DNA from: Blastomyces gilchristii SLH14081
Taxonomy: Eukaryota; Ascomycota; Eurotiomycetes; Onygenales; Ajellomycetaceae
Assembly: GCF_000003855.2 (NCBI RefSeq)
Contig: NW_003101664.1
Location: 1,116,878-1,180,877, forward strand
DNA: 64,000 nt
Direction: 5' to 3'
This document shows, in pieces, positions 34,054-46,439 of this stretch. Position 1 is the stretch's first letter; the number at the start of each line of letters is the position of its first letter. The notes beneath the pieces are model-generated. The model had not been told where the DNA came from. It did not search any database and worked only from the letters and a program-made list of their open reading frames with translations. Made by a program: the position numbers and the translations under genes.

Positions 34054-35809
34054 ATGACGTATAATATTGCGTGAGCTCCCTTATTCCACACCCCGAAACC
34101 TTCGAAAACCTCCTGAACGACTGAGAACTAACAGTGGGATAGTATGATTAGTGACTTTTTCTTCCCCCAACCTGGTATGATGTATAACCGAATATTCGTG
34201 TTGGAAGGCCGCAGCGCATGGCTAACAATACCTAGGAGGAGTGGAAAGTCACATATACCAGCTCTCGTCGGTCAGTAAAGTTACCGCATACAATCCAATA
34301 CTCTCCCGAGGTGTTAACTAGTATTATAGAAATTAATAGACAGAGGCCATAAAGTAATCATTGTCACGCATGCCTACAAAGGCCGGACCGGAGTGCGTTA
34401 TCTCACGAATGGACTCAAGGTCTACCATGCCCCGTTCTTCGTCATATACCGCGAATCGACTATGCCAACTGTCTTCTCTTTCTTCCCCATTTTTCGCAAT
34501 ATCATCATACGCGAACAGATTGAAATCGTGCATGGACATCAAAGTCTGAGCAGTTTTTGCCATGAAGCTATCCTCCACGCGCGCACTATGGGGTTGCGCA
34601 CAGTTTTTACGGACCACTCGTTGTTTGGTTTCGCAGATGCGGGTTCAATTCTTACGAACAAACTTCTGAAATTTACCCTGAGTGATGTTGATCATGTTAT
34701 TTGCGTCAGCCATACTTGGTAAGCCTACGATCGCTTTGGGTGCGAACTGGTGGTCAGCTGGCAAGAATGCTGACATATTACCCTTCTGTAGCAAAGAGAA
34801 TACAGTCCTCCGCGCTTCCCTCGACCCCTTAATGGTGTCCGTCATTCCTAACGCAGTAGTTGCCGAAAATTTTCGCCCTTTGTCGCACACCACCCAAGGA
34901 AACGACCAAACGCCTGTTCCCCGCCCGTTACTGGGCCCCGATGATATTATCACGATTGTTGTCATATCACGACTTTTCTATAACAAAGGCACGGACCTCT
35001 TAATTGCGGCGATACCAAGAATTTTAGCTTCCCATCCTAATGTGCGCTTCATTATTGCTGGTTCCGGACCCAAAGCGATTGACCTGGAGCAAATGCTGGA
35101 ACGTAAAGTTCTCCAGGACAAAGTGGAATTCATTGGAGCTGTTCGTCATGAGGAAGTCCGCGATGTGATGGTGCGCGGACATATTTATCTACACCCAAGT
35201 TTGACAGAAGCATTTGGAACTGTGATTGTCGAAGCCGCTAGCTGTGGGCTCTATGTTGTTTGTACCCGTGTTGGAGGTATTCCAGAAGTTTTACCGCAGC
35301 ATATGACAACATTTGCTAAACCGGAGGAGGATGACCTTGTTCTGGCGACTGGAAAAGCAATTGCAGCTCTCCGTTCTAACAGAGTCCGCACAGACAAGTT
35401 TCATGAACAAGTACGTATGATGTATTCATGGACAGATGTTGCCCGACGAACCGAACGTGTCTACAACGGAATATGTGGTGCCATTAGCGAAGAAGAGTTC
35501 TACGGCTACTTTCCTGGGCAAGGTTGGACTGCAACAAGAGGGCGCATACATAGTTTTGCCCTCATTGATCGACTGAAACGTTACTTCGGCTGCGGCATCT
35601 GGGCGGGGAAACTGTTTTGTCTCTGCGTTGTCATAGACTTTCTTCTCTATGTTTTCCTAGAAATATGGTTCCCTCGCAGCAACATTGATATTGCGAGAAG
35701 CTGGCCAAGGAAGCCGGCTGTAGAAAGCACTCAGTCCCATGAGATCGACTCCTCCTCCATTCACCGAGAGTCTAGGCGCCGCGCGACCGGACCGAGAGTG
35801 ATGTACTAA
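34054..35809 (+). CDS. GPI3: Phosphatidylinositol N-acetylglucosaminyltransferase catalytic subunit (Gpi3/PIG-A)
   Basis: Exons 34054-34070, 34143-34174, 34236-34270, 34330-34718 and 34792-35809 join to 496 residues, normal for PIG-A. The tiny first exons supply [20 protein letters not shown], the invariant N-terminus. It continues with [20 protein letters not shown], the PIG-A block [15 protein letters not shown], the GT4 region [14 protein letters not shown], and the E-x7-E motif [14 protein letters not shown] that binds UDP-GlcNAc. One C-terminal membrane span ([16 protein letters not shown]) anchors the catalytic domain on the cytosolic ER face. The enzyme makes GlcNAc-PI, the first step of GPI-anchor synthesis, in the GPI-GlcNAc transferase complex. 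Its start lies 290 bp from the divergent DBP6 start. Confidence 0.97.
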
Positions 35810-36385
35810 TTGGTGGCACCCACTCGAAGAATAAATACCCTCACTTTCAGAACTCGCCTAGGGCACTCCCTATGCTCCAATGCGTAATCGCTCCCTTCCA
35901 GCTCGTCTTAAGAGCCATCTCCATTAGGAGTCGCAGCATTGGATCCATACGAATGTCTTCATTCCGGGCTACTTAGACGGCCGGTAGCGGCAAGATCTGG
36001 CCTATTCGTTGGATAAAGCGGACTAAAGGAATGTGACATCATTTACATATTGATCTATGCAAAAACCAACGACTACTGAGACGAAGCAAAACAATCTTCC
36101 CTACCTCTTCAAGAGAAATCTTAAGAGTGGTTTCTAGTCTATTATAGATAGGAGGGAATGATGTCCATAACCGAACCAGCCAGTTGAAATAGTTAGTGCT
36201 ACAAAAAAATCAGGAATATGCCGTATCAATATTTATAAATAAACAGTACAAAATCTTTGATGAATGCCCAACTAAGCTGAATTAAAGCAAATGAAAACTC
36301 GGTGTAACCACATAAGGAACGGGTATATGGCTATTCCAGCAATAAACAGATAAAAAATCACGATTATATCAAGTGGTCTCATATC
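35810..36385. other. Intergenic, convergent 3' ends of GPI3 and ARL3
   Basis: About 0.6 kb, AT-rich toward ARL3. No gene or repeat recognised. Confidence 0.5.
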
Positions 36386-37222
36386 TCATCTCATAACGGG
36401 AGGTCTCCCTTCCTTGTTCCACTTCACTCGACTGCGAACCCATTCCACCGCTTCTCTAACTCCGCTTCCCATTAGTGCACTAACCGGCAAAACACGACTA
36501 TCACGCATCCCATCCCCTTCCTCGCCCTCAAATACCTTTCTCACAAACCCTTCCTTGATCCTGACCACCTCTACGCAATCCTCTCTATCCTGTTTATTCG
36601 CTAGTACCAGGATAGGCACCCCGACCGTCTCCGAGTTTTGCAATACCGATTCAAGGACCTCTCGACACTCATCCAATCTCCCAAATTCACCCCGCGGATC
36701 TATGGCACTCATGGGTTCTGTAATAGCACCCGAAGGCCCTTTGGCGCTCGACGATGCATTTGGCCCTCCTCCTTTACAGCCCGTCGAAGCAAGGCGTGAA
36801 ACGTCCGCGTCTTCGCCAACATCTGCACTATCCACCACAAAAATAATGGCATGGCAGCTCGAATAGTAGCTTTGCCAGAGGCCGCGCATTGATATCTGTC
36901 CGCCTATATCCCATATTTTCAAGTACATGTCTGGGAGCGGGATGGTTGCGACATTTTGGCCGACGGTTGGGACAGTTTTGCCAGAAAGGGGCTGCGGCGT
37001 GGTGTTGTTCGAGTCGGTTGGGAGGAAAAGGGCTTTTATCTGGTTTAGCAGGGTGGTTTTCCCCGCATTATCTAGGCCAAGGAGTAGGACGGAGTATTCT
37101 ATATTGGTCCAAAATTAATAGTGGTCGTGGAAATCGGAGATGGTTAGGGCGTGATATCACGGGTAAGACATACCCTCTTTACTCGTTGCATAGAAATAAA
37201 TCGATTTGGCTAGATGGTACAT
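36386..37222 (-). CDS. ARL3: ARF-like small GTPase, Arl3 (yeast) / ARFRP1 type
   Basis: Exons complement(36386-37098, 37174-37222) join to 253 residues. G-protein motifs: GLDNAGKTT (P-loop), PTVGQNVAT (switch I, diagnostic of Arl3/ARFRP1), WDIGGQ (switch II), LANKQD and a final SA. The N-terminus MYHLAKSIYF lacks Gly2, so it is not myristoylated; yeast Arl3 is N-acetylated and recruited to the trans-Golgi by Sys1, where it brings Arl1 and GRIP golgins. It is longer than yeast Arl3 (198) because of an insert of about 35 residues, low-complexity and Ser/Gly-rich, after the DSAD strand, and a smaller insert before switch I. Confidence 0.94.
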
Positions 37223-37730
37223 GGTCTTCACTCAGATCAGGTTACCAACGGTCAATGGGCGCAGCGCATTGCCGTCATCAAATCAAGGAGAGACCACCGC
37301 TTCAGTCTCTAGCCCACTTGGTTTAAGAGAGTTACGAGAGTAACTGCGGCAGAATCATGGCGTATGGAATAGAATATATTTACAATAGACACCTGTGGCC
37401 GTATATCTCGCGCCGAACTTCTCTGACAGTAGATCCGAGGGAGCATCGCAGCTTGAACGTTGGTCCAGGAAGTTGACGACTCATCGCAGTCATGTGATAC
37501 AATTTCCTGGTCAGGTGGGTCAACAAACCCTAATTTGCAGACATGAATAGTAATAATAGATCCCGAATATCTACCATGTATAAGCCTAACAAGCTGTTCA
37601 ACGGCGTCAGCTGAAATAGACATTATCTCTGTTTGTCATGTCTACTTAGCGCGAGGCGTGTAGAGATATCGTTTGCGTTTTCGCTGAGAGCTAATTGAAG
37701 AAATCATTGACAACCAAAACCTTTTCAGTC
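37223..37730. other. Intergenic between ARL3 and RCM1, with one unassigned frame
   Basis: A 104-codon minus-strand frame (37309-37623) begins MSISADAVEQLVRLIHGRYS and is of protein-like composition. It has no recognised motif and sits in the ARL3 promoter, so it may be chance or a small gene. Confidence 0.4.
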
Positions 37731-39525
37731 CTAGTCAAACCCCTCCCATTCGGACTCCTCTTCCAATTGAGCCCCATCGTCATTGTTTTCTTCAATACTT
37801 CCCTTGTTGTCAGGCGATATTGTGGTATCTGCAGCACTACTGTCACCATCAAAACCACCATCCCGAACAAATCCAGCAACAAAGAACCCTCCAGTACCCT
37901 CTTCATCGTTTGGCCAACACCGCAAGCACGCTTCCAATTCCGTCCCAGTCAAATCCAAGCTTTCACTCGCTCCATCTCCAGGCTTCTCAGGTTTTATACC
38001 CCGGTATTTCCAATTTCGCAGTCCCTCAACCTGTTCGCTTCTTGAAAGGATTCGCCACCCACGTCGTTGCGCTACCGGTGACTTCAGCGCACGCGAAACA
38101 ACAACTTCGTTCTCCTGCGCATGTATGGAGCAAGTGCTGTATGTGACTCGTCTAGCTGCCGGGAAACTAAATGCGTGTTCAATGATCCGCGTCTGGAGGT
38201 TAGACAACTTGATGAGGCGGTCATGATCGATGGCGGGTGTTGGTTCCTCTTCGTCAGCCGCGGGGTCTGCATGTGTACAAGGAACAGGTGCGAGCGCAGT
38301 GCGCTTCATTTTCTTGCTCCGAGGATTTGGGTTATGTGAACTAGGTAAAGCCAGGCGAGGTATGTCGTCTCTTCCAACTATACCACTCCCAGAACAACTA
38401 GGGTCAAGAAGTAGGCCTGCTATAGTTCGGAAACGTTTATCCTCGGGTGATATGGCAAGGAAGTCCTGACCAGCAAGGACAGAAACCACCCTGCCAGCAC
38501 CAGCAACAGTCACCATCCGCTGTAGAATTTTTGACCGGGCTTGCGAGGCGTCGCATGAAAATATTTTACACTTCTGTGGAGCTGGGCCAACTAGATCATC
38601 ACGACACTGCTCCGAGCCTGAACACAACAACGAGGCAAGATGCGTTGTCTTGTTACCAGGTGCCGCACAAGCATCCATCAAGTCTCCTGTCCATTGTTTC
38701 ACAGCACCTCCAAGGAGCAAATAGGCCGGGAAGCAAGATGCTTTGTCCTGTAGTATTATCCTCCCCTCTTTATATGCCGTCGATGACGTTAGTTCTGCAG
38801 TTTGTGGAACAGCTAGAAGGTCCGGGATATGAGGATCTTGATAGTATGATTGTGGTGCAGCTGCTGCTAACTGCGATAACGAGTGGACTAGTTTGGAGGA
38901 TGAAAATGTTGTCTTCAACTCTTCGTCAAATGTTGTTAGCACATTATTTATCCTGACCCACCTGGGAGGTACCAATGTAGTAGTCCCTTCCCCAGTAGGG
39001 TTTTTCTGTTTCGCGACGAGCGCCTTGAGCTCTTCGATGGAGGCACATCGACGGCGCACACGAGATCTAACGAACTCTGCTTTTATCCGAACTTTGTGCC
39101 TTTCGATGGCCAAACGCAAGGGATGATTTGATGGCGCGGCAATGCCTCTTTTTGCGAATAGCAAATCGTGGGCAAGGAGGATCGACAGGAGGGGGGTGAG
39201 CTAAATATACCTTTCAAGCTGGGCGGCCAGCAGTAGAAGTTAGTTTCGTCTATCAAAAAAGAAAAAAAAGAAAAAAAAGAAAGAAAGAAAGAAAACTAGG
39301 CAAAATAGACGGTGGTAACGAGCTGACCTTTGGTTCGAGAGAAAGGAAGCCGGCATTCTCAACCACTTCTTTGAGGATAATATCCCATTTTGCCGTCTCT
39401 GTTATCAAGGCGTAAACTTGGACGGCAGGTGACCTGAGTTTTGAATTGTAGACGCGAGCTTTGAATGAACCACCGGTGCCAGAACCGTTCTTGAGAATGG
39501 ATGCGGCATCTGAATATAATGACAT
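37731..39525 (-). CDS. RCM1: 25S rRNA (cytosine-C5) methyltransferase, Rcm1/NSUN5 type
   Basis: Exons complement(37731-39200, 39328-39525) join in phase 0 to 555 residues. NOL1/NOP2/Sun features: LVPPRWVRINNV ahead of the Rossmann domain; SAM motif DACAAPGNKTTHLASLL; LLDPSCSGSGIV carrying the motif IV Cys; and VTYSTCSIHAQENE with the catalytic motif VI Cys. PSCSGSG rather than PCSG is characteristic of NSUN5/Rcm1, which methylates one cytosine of large-subunit rRNA. The N-terminal exon (MSLYSDAASILKNGSGTGGS) fits the family start. The C-terminus is acidic. The intron contains a TTTC-rich tract. Two ribosome-assembly genes (DBP6, RCM1) lie within 4 kb. Confidence 0.92.
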
Positions 39526-40092
39526 TGTAGCTTTTGTATAGATGCTTCAATGGTCCACCTGTGGGAATGGATGGACGCCTAATATTCGTGCTAAGTTTGA
39601 TGTGTTTCTTGCCGCCGATGTTTGCAATGTTTGTTCAATTCGAACCCTCTCGGGAGTGGCTTGGCGACGCTAATCCCAATATGAATAACACCTTAAATTG
39701 GCGGCGGGTTTGGGAGTCGGGTGGGGACAACGCTAGTCTATATTAGGCTTGGTCTGGATGGCTTATCTCTAGCACGGTTAGCGTATACAGTATGTAAAAG
39801 AAGAACAGTTCGAAGCACAACCACCATCAATTGTCATAGATAAGAGAGTACCCAAAAAATCAATTGCCCACCAGACCTGGATTATTCGAGTTTACCTATC
39901 CCCCTGCTCTTACATCTGTATTTCTGCATTGGGCTTCTTGTTATTTCCTCTTCCGGGGTCGTGCGGGCATCACTGCCGTGTCAAAACAACCCCGCACGCC
40001 TCAGGCCGTTCACACAATAAGGTTCCCTCCCCTACATTCCAGGCAGATATTTGACCAACTAGCCATTGAGCAGTATAAACTTCTGGTGCGCA
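39526..40092. other. Divergent promoter region RCM1 / GNAT gene
   Basis: About 0.57 kb between divergent starts. No gene or element recognised. Confidence 0.5.
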
Positions 40093-40689
40093 ATGGGCTC
40101 AACCGCCCAATTCACAACATCCTTCCTCCCACCCCCCCTCAAGAGCCTCACACGACCCACCGACTCCAACCCCGCGCCCGCCAACAACCCGCAAATATTC
40201 AACGATGCCATGCACGTACGTACAGTAGTCTTTGTAGATGAGCAGCATTGCAAACCAGAGAATGAATTCGATGACAATGACGCGAGAAGTTGGCATTGGG
40301 TCCTCTATGCTACAACAACAGAGTCCGAAAAGCCCACCCCGATCGGCACTCTTCGACTTATTCCTCCCCCGCATGAACCTAATGAACATAAACTGGGGAG
40401 ATCTTATGTGGCCTTGTCGAGGGTTGCACTGCTACGGCAGTATCGCGGCGCGGGGCTTGCGCGTGTCCTGGTAGAAGCCGCCTTGAATTGGGCGTCGGAA
40501 CATCACAAAGCGCTGCAGGAATCTGAGGACAAGCCGTGGATTGGTGATGTGCTGGTCCATGCCCAAGTCACTGTTGAAAAAATGTATGCGCGGCTGGGGT
40601 TCGTGACGGATGAGACTATGGGGACGTGGGTGGAGGAAGGGATGGATCATGTTGGAATGTGGAAGACGGTAGAAATACCGCTGGAATAA
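40093..40689 (+). CDS. GNAT-family N-acetyltransferase
   Basis: Single exon of 198 residues from MGSTAQFTTS. The GNAT fold is recognisable: an N-terminal region with MHVRTVVFVDEQHCKPENEF, as in YjcF/ElaA-like acetyltransferases; strand beta4 PIGTLRLIPPP; and motif A VALSRVALLRQYRGAGLARV with the acetyl-CoA pyrophosphate loop (QYRGAGLA). It ends with VEKMYARLGFV and GMDHVGMWKTV, the latter common in this subfamily. The substrate is not predictable; fungal relatives are often compared with glucosamine-6-phosphate acetyltransferase. No targeting signal seen. Confidence 0.88.
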   Translation: MGSTAQFTTSFLPPPLKSLTRPTDSNPAPANNPQIFNDAMHVRTVVFVDEQHCKPENEFDDNDARSWHWVLYATTTESEKPTPIGTLRLIPPPHEPNEHKLGRSYVALSRVALLRQYRGAGLARVLVEAALNWASEHHKALQESEDKPWIGDVLVHAQVTVEKMYARLGFVTDETMGTWVEEGMDHVGMWKTVEIPLE

Positions 40690-41082
40690 CCTAATGGCTG
40701 CTGGAATCTTTATCCAGCTACGAGATGATGGTTTGATTGTAAATGCTGTTGAAAGTTATCATTTGAAGCAAGCGTATAGAGGGATATATTCGACTAGATT
40801 TTCAATGACTCGTTGGCGGCTTTTCATGTTTAGAAACGCGGTTAGTCAATCATGGTTCTTGAACCGAAATGTTATATAACGTTGCTAGACGGCATCACCC
40901 ATCTTTCAAACTAAAGGATGCAGAAATATTATACGGGGTCAAAAGAAATATCTAGCAAACGCAAAGTCAAGGAGGAGCACACAACAATTAGAGGAAGCAT
41001 TAACAATAACCACCACCACCACCCAAAAAATAAAATAAAAAAATAAAAAAATAAAAAAAGGAAAGAAGTAAGGAGAGAAGGA

Positions 41083-41134
<52 letters not shown>

Positions 41135-41483
41135 GAGAAAGAAAGACAGAAAGAGTGAAAACAAGGGAAGATAAACGAAATATATCCATAACAATCTGCG
41201 CCGCAACCATCTATTAGAGTGAACACCAGTATAGTAACAGCAGAAATCTAAAAGAAAATAAAAAAAGAATTATAGGGGTTGACGAAAACAGGGAGAGACA
41301 AGCGGTAAATCGGCGTAAAGGATTTGCTAGGCGAAGGTAGGAGGATGTGTGATGAAACTTGGAAATAGGGACGCCAACATTCATGGGAAATATATCCGTA
41401 CGAAGTGAAATGTTAAAAAAAAGCAAGATATAAAATGAAAAAACGCAAGGAAGGTGTGTAATGGGATATACATATGTAGCCTG
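40690..41483. other. Intergenic with GAAA/AAAAT microsatellites
   Basis: Convergent 3' region between the GNAT and FYVE genes. Contains AAATAAAAAAAT runs at 41025-41055 and about 12 tandem GAAA units at 41083-41150. Leu/Phe/Ser frames opposite this tract are artefacts of the repeat. Confidence 0.8.
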
Positions 41484-42476
41484 TCAGAATGTGCTCCAGC
41501 TCCAGTCTCTCGGGACGCTACTTGCAGCAAGGCCTTCTTGAGCGATTGATGGTGCCATGCCACCCGGACGAGTAGCTGCTGCGTTACCGGAGCCATTGGT
41601 TCTCATTGCCCTAGCGGACGAGGGGTTTCTATCTTGGACATCTTCTGCATTAGAGACAAGATCTTGTTGTATTTCGTTGAGTCGCGTGGTGCGAGCCTTG
41701 TCCCAGCGGCGGTAGGCGCTCCAGCAGAGATCGCAGGCACGTGAGGGGATTCCATCGGGATGGAAGCGGGCATTTTGGTCGAGGGGCACCATGTGGAGAG
41801 TATGTGAATAGCAAAAGACATGGCCACAGTGCCGGCAGTGATGTCGGCGAAGGAAGAGGCCAAAGAAAGAACGGCAAGTGGGTGAGTCGCAAGTAGGGGA
41901 TGCGGAATCAGCCTGGAAGTCCGGGGGGAGGGGAGGACATTTGTCAGCTCGGTTGAATCGCTAACGAAAGAAAATAAAATAACAATATCACATAAACGAG
42001 ATTGATTTTGTATGCATGGAACACGCAACAAAAAGTTGGATTACCTTCCAATGCTCCCGCGTGGGTGAACCTGTCACTTCTCCCAAATTCTCATCCTTCA
42101 GCCACTCATCCTCAGCACGTTTACTCACAGCGCTTTTGACGCTCTCAAAGGTCGAACTCCGGGTAATGGGGCCAGCATTCTCCGGTTGGTCATCCAGGCT
42201 ATCTAAGGAGCCATGTATGCTGCGTGGAGGGGTGAGAGGAGAAGGTTTTGTTGCGCGCTCAGTAGGCCGGAGGACAGCGGGAACGTACAACGGAGTCTTT
42301 GGGGGGCGGAGCTGGCGCGATTGCAGGTGTAATTGATGGAGCTGAGCGTTCTGTAGGCGGGGGGAGGTGGGAGAATTGTTCGCCGGTGTGACGGTAGTAG
42401 AGTTCACGGGCGAAGGAACCTGAGCTGAAGGGGTGGGATTGTTCGTTTGAGATTGAGAAGAGAATGTAGTTGACAT
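41484..42476 (-). CDS. FYVE zinc-finger protein
   Basis: Exons complement(41484-41912, 42045-42476) join in phase 0 to 286 residues. The N-terminal half is Ser/Pro/Gln/Thr-rich (probably disordered). The FYVE finger, about residues 150-205, has CDSPTCRSFFGLFLRRHHCR, then HCGHVFCYSH and ACDLCWSAY, i.e. four CxxC-type zinc pairs with the PI3P-binding RRHHCR core. The classical WxxD just before the finger is not clear at the exon junction. The domain recruits proteins to PI3P on endosomes and vacuoles. The short C-terminal tail is polar. Fungal proteins of this size with a single C-terminal FYVE finger are mostly uncharacterised. Confidence 0.9.
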
Positions 42477-43241
42477 ATCTAAGATGGCTCTAGATGGAGA
42501 AAGAGATAGGAGCAGGAGGATAAATTGGGAGAGTAAGTAACTACAGATCAAGGAGGATGAGATGAGATGATGAAAATGGGTTTATACGGGGCGGAAATAA
42601 ATCAAGGCCCGATGAGAGAGGGCAAAAGAGCGAAGAGATAGACGTCGTTTTCCTCTATTATTGGCGTTCAGCTACGCTGTACGCAGTAGTTAGTTCTAAC
42701 TTCTTACCACCTAGGCTATATGGGTTGGGGTTGGGCGAAAGATGAAAGATAGCGTATGGTAATCCGGAACTTAGCGGTAATTTTGGCTATCTACGGCGGC
42801 TGGCGGCGAACCGTAAACTCAATGCTGTTACGTTACAGTTCAAACCTATTATTACGACGAGCCAAGGTTACCGTAGGAACAAGGCTAGGGGATAGGGAGG
42901 GAATAATACGCAGCGTACAAGTACATACATAAGGCGGGTGGAATACAAAGAAGAAGAGACAAGGAGAGGCAACAAAGAAGAACAAAGAAGATCGCGCGCT
43001 CTATGAAATTTAAATGAAAGAAAAATATAAAAGGGTAATCACTTTTATAATATATGTCCAAAAACCCCCGGCCCGGTATTGTTGTTGCATCATCGCTGCC
43101 TCATATCTCATATCCATATATTTACACATATGTAGCCAAGAAGACCGAGTATTTATAGTTAGCCTATCCATGAAAGTCAAACAAAACATACGCAGTGTAA
43201 AGCAATCATGACATCTTCACACCGCTCGCACGCCCACATTA
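42477..43241. other. Intergenic: promoter of the FYVE gene and 3' end of the BTB-like gene
   Basis: About 0.77 kb. Purine-rich near the FYVE start; no gene recognised. Confidence 0.5.
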
Positions 43242-46002
43242 TTAGTTTAGAAATCCCCGGCTTGCATTGCGCGCCCGCTGTCCACTGAACGCATAGAGCT
43301 TGACAGCAACAAACATGATCTCCATTCTTCCACTCGCACTCTCCTGTGCATTAGCCTGCACGCGGATTCTCCAGTGCCCCTTCTCCACTACCCATTCTCC
43401 ATTATCATATATGCTATCCAGTCTCTTGCGTTTGGTCGTCCCTTGGCTATTTTGCGCTCGTGGTGCCTCCGGCTTGCTAAACGGCATGGCGGACGGGGAG
43501 TTGCAAGAGGAGAGTGACCCTGTAACAGACAGTGACTGTGATGAATTTTCGCTTGCTGCTGCTGCTGGTGGTGGTGGTGGTTGGTTCGACATGTCAACAG
43601 AATTTGAGTCCGATGATAGTTGATTCTTTTCTGTAACATTGACCGGATTGAGGCTTTGGTTCCTCCCGCAGGTGTTGGAACCAGGGGTTCTGGGAAGGAA
43701 ACCCGTGTCGCCTGGCGTAGGACACAGAGTACTTCTGATTCTACTCCAATCAGCAACATATAGTTCTCCATCGAGGACGATGTCCGCATCCGAGTCTATT
43801 CGGATTTTGACTTGGTCCTCACTCAAGGGTGTATGGCCTGGGCTAGGTGGCTGTTTGCTGAATCCGCCAGACTTCATCAATAATCCTAGAGGGGCAATCG
43901 TAGGGAGATTCATTTTATTGGCTATGACCTGGAAGAGACTCGATACCCTCGCTTTTGCTAACCCGACAAAATCTGCCCGCATTGAATTCAGATCAATAAA
44001 CGTGTTTTCGCCCCCAATCTCCACTATTAGTTCGTGAGACGCGTCGTCGACGAAAGGGCGCGAGTAATGGACCCATCCTCCAGAAGCAGCCCTGTCTGCC
44101 GGTGAGACGTCGCTTACAAACTGAACCCCCGACTGCCGGATATCTTCCAATCGAATCAAGATCTCTGACTTCTGCCGCAACAAGTTGTAGCTGATTGCGT
44201 GGGGAATTAGCTTTTGCTCAAGCCCCCGAAGATGGAAATAACGACAGTCTCGCAATAGTTCTGCTCTGTGTTCTTCGTTTCGTATGTGGATCGGATATCC
44301 TTTAAGCATATGGAGGAGCTCAGAGAACACATCAGCAGATCGGTTAATAACCACGGGTGGAGTGACGGCTGGTGGACGTAGGAGGTTTGGGCGCCCGATC
44401 GAATCGCTGGGAGTGGTGAAAAATATAGCAAATGCGACTGAGAAGAAGTTCGGAGAATCCCCAGGACTAGAAAATATATCGCGCGGAATTTGGAAATGTC
44501 GGTCGCCGATTTGTATGAATATCTCAGACTCGACTAGCTGAGAGATCAAGCGCGGCACTAAATGACGCAAATTAGGGGAATAATTCTTCGACAAAATATT
44601 GATGCAGGTACCGCAACTTACGGCTGTAAAATTGGGCATCCGCAAATAACTTAACAAGATGGGATCCATCTCGCGGTCGCACATAGTAACCTTGCGTGTG
44701 AAAGGGCCATTGTCAGTCAGGTCAGGTGGGATACACGCGATTTAAGGCTTAATTACAATGTATACGATATGCTCTGGGGCTATGGGACTCAAGATACCTT
44801 GAAGATGTCTTAATATATCTCGAAAGTTGGCGGGGTCGCGATCTATGTATAGAGTTCGCACTGCTGCCCCATCTTCATTGTGGCGTAACTGTTCCTCGAA
44901 AAAATGTGAAAAGTATGAGGGTGCTCTAAGATTTTTAGTCCATATGGTCTAATTCTGGGTATAGAGAGATGGGGGTTGGGGGTTTGCTGGACTAACCATC
45001 AGAGGAAATCGATGAGCCAGACAATCTAAACAACTCCGAGCCGATCTGAATGGGAAACACCTTTTCAGGAGGAAGGTTGCAGGTTTTGGCCCTTTCGGAA
45101 GAATCTGGCCGCTTTGAAACTCCAGGAGCGGACGTGGAGGGTTCTGCTGCCGCATTCGGAGAATTCGCTCTACTACTTTGTCTGCTCCTGTTTTGATCCA
45201 TTCTGCTCCCAATCCTACTTCCTGGATGCGGCTGTGAGCCAGAGGGTGCGCGCATCCGATTAATAATGGGACTCTGTTCGCTGTTCGATGCAAAAGAATG
45301 AGCGGACTCGTGCACGGTTTGTTCCAAATTATCAGCTACAAGCCTGGGCCGGACTGTTCTCCCATTTGAAGACGCGTGCTGTGAGTCTGCTTTGCGCTTG
45401 GGTGCACGAGATGGAGATGGACTAGCTGCTGGTGCCGGGCCTGGGATAGAAGGGCGATGGGGTGTGGAGAGTTGCTTCTGGAAGGGAAATGTAGTAGGTC
45501 CCACCGCTGCTGGATGCGGAGGAGTAGACGAGGTGGCTTCCAGAGCTCGAGTGGCTTGTGACGGTCCCTCCAAGCTGCGCACTAGTTCCCTTTGCTCATT
45601 GACAAGCTCCTCCTGGTTTGCGTAAATGTGGTCTAGGTTCAGATACGAAGCGTAAGATGCATTCCAGTCTGGGATGCCTTCACCGACACCAACAAAGGAA
45701 ACATCTAAGAAAGTTGAAGGGGAGTTCGAACCCAAGCCACGTGGCTCGTTGCTCCCATTCGATGCCAGTCCTTGCTCAACACTGGATTCGTTTGGACGGT
45801 CTTCGGAATGCCTGGCTGGAGAGTTGCCAGTGCTGGCTTTAAGAACGGAGTCGCACGATTCGACGAGCAAATGTGTAACACCTTCAGTTTCCAATTGATA
45901 CGTGGTAGAAGCATGCGATGAGTTCAACGGTTGGGAGTCTTCATCTAGCTCTCTAGGTTGGGAATGATGGTAAGCGGCCTTGAGGGGGGGGGGTGCAGAC
46001 AT
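43242..46002 (-). CDS. BTB/POZ (T1-like) protein with two tandem modules
   Basis: Exons complement(43242-44557, 44622-44690, 44798-44923, 44997-46002) join to 838 residues with phase kept throughout. The N-terminal 300 residues are Ser/Pro-rich and disordered, with a short conserved block YLNLDHIYANQEELVNEQRE near residue 120. The first BTB/T1-like module opens with FPIQIGSELFRLSGSS and includes YFSHFFEEQLR and TLYIDRDPANFRDILRHLQG. The second starts EIFIQIGDRHFQIPRDIFS and includes SADVFSELLHMLKGYPIHIR. After that comes a beta-rich region and a C-terminus with EWVVEKGHWRIRVQ. Tandem T1-like modules suggest oligomerisation or a Cullin-adaptor-like role, but the function is unknown. Exon 3 is 69 nt. 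Confidence 0.88.
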
Positions 46003-46439
46003 CCAGACATCAATAATAATGATGCACCCACCCGCTTGGCTTTGCCTTTTTAGCTCCCGAAGCTCACCGGCCGGTTAAGGGTTTTTAAGGGATTGGTAAT
46101 TTTATCAGATCCACAGGTAACTAGTATAAAGATTGAATGTAAAGGAAAAAAAAAAAAAAAAAAGTCGCTGAAGCGGAGGGAAGAAGATACGAAGTGAAAC
46201 CTGCTTCAAATATTCCCTCGAGAGCTGAGCATCCAGTGGCAGAAACAAACAGAATATGTGATAATGTTCAGTGAAGGCAAAAGGACAATCATCAAGTTGA
46301 GTTGGGTTGTTTGTACGGGAGTAGTGGGTTGTGTTGTGTTGCAAGCCCAAGAGCTGCATCAGCCTTATATCAGCACCAACGATGCCGTTTACAGTTAGTG
46401 TAGGATAGTTTAAGGTTGTATTGATAGATCTATCTACAA
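46003..46439. other. Intergenic edge before the AT-rich block
   Basis: Promoter side of the BTB-like gene; contains an A19 run near 46145. No gene recognised. Confidence 0.5.

Noticed and set aside
40929..41226. Leu/Phe/Ser-rich proteins opposite the GAAA tract
   Set aside because: Translation of a tetranucleotide microsatellite; open in all three frames.
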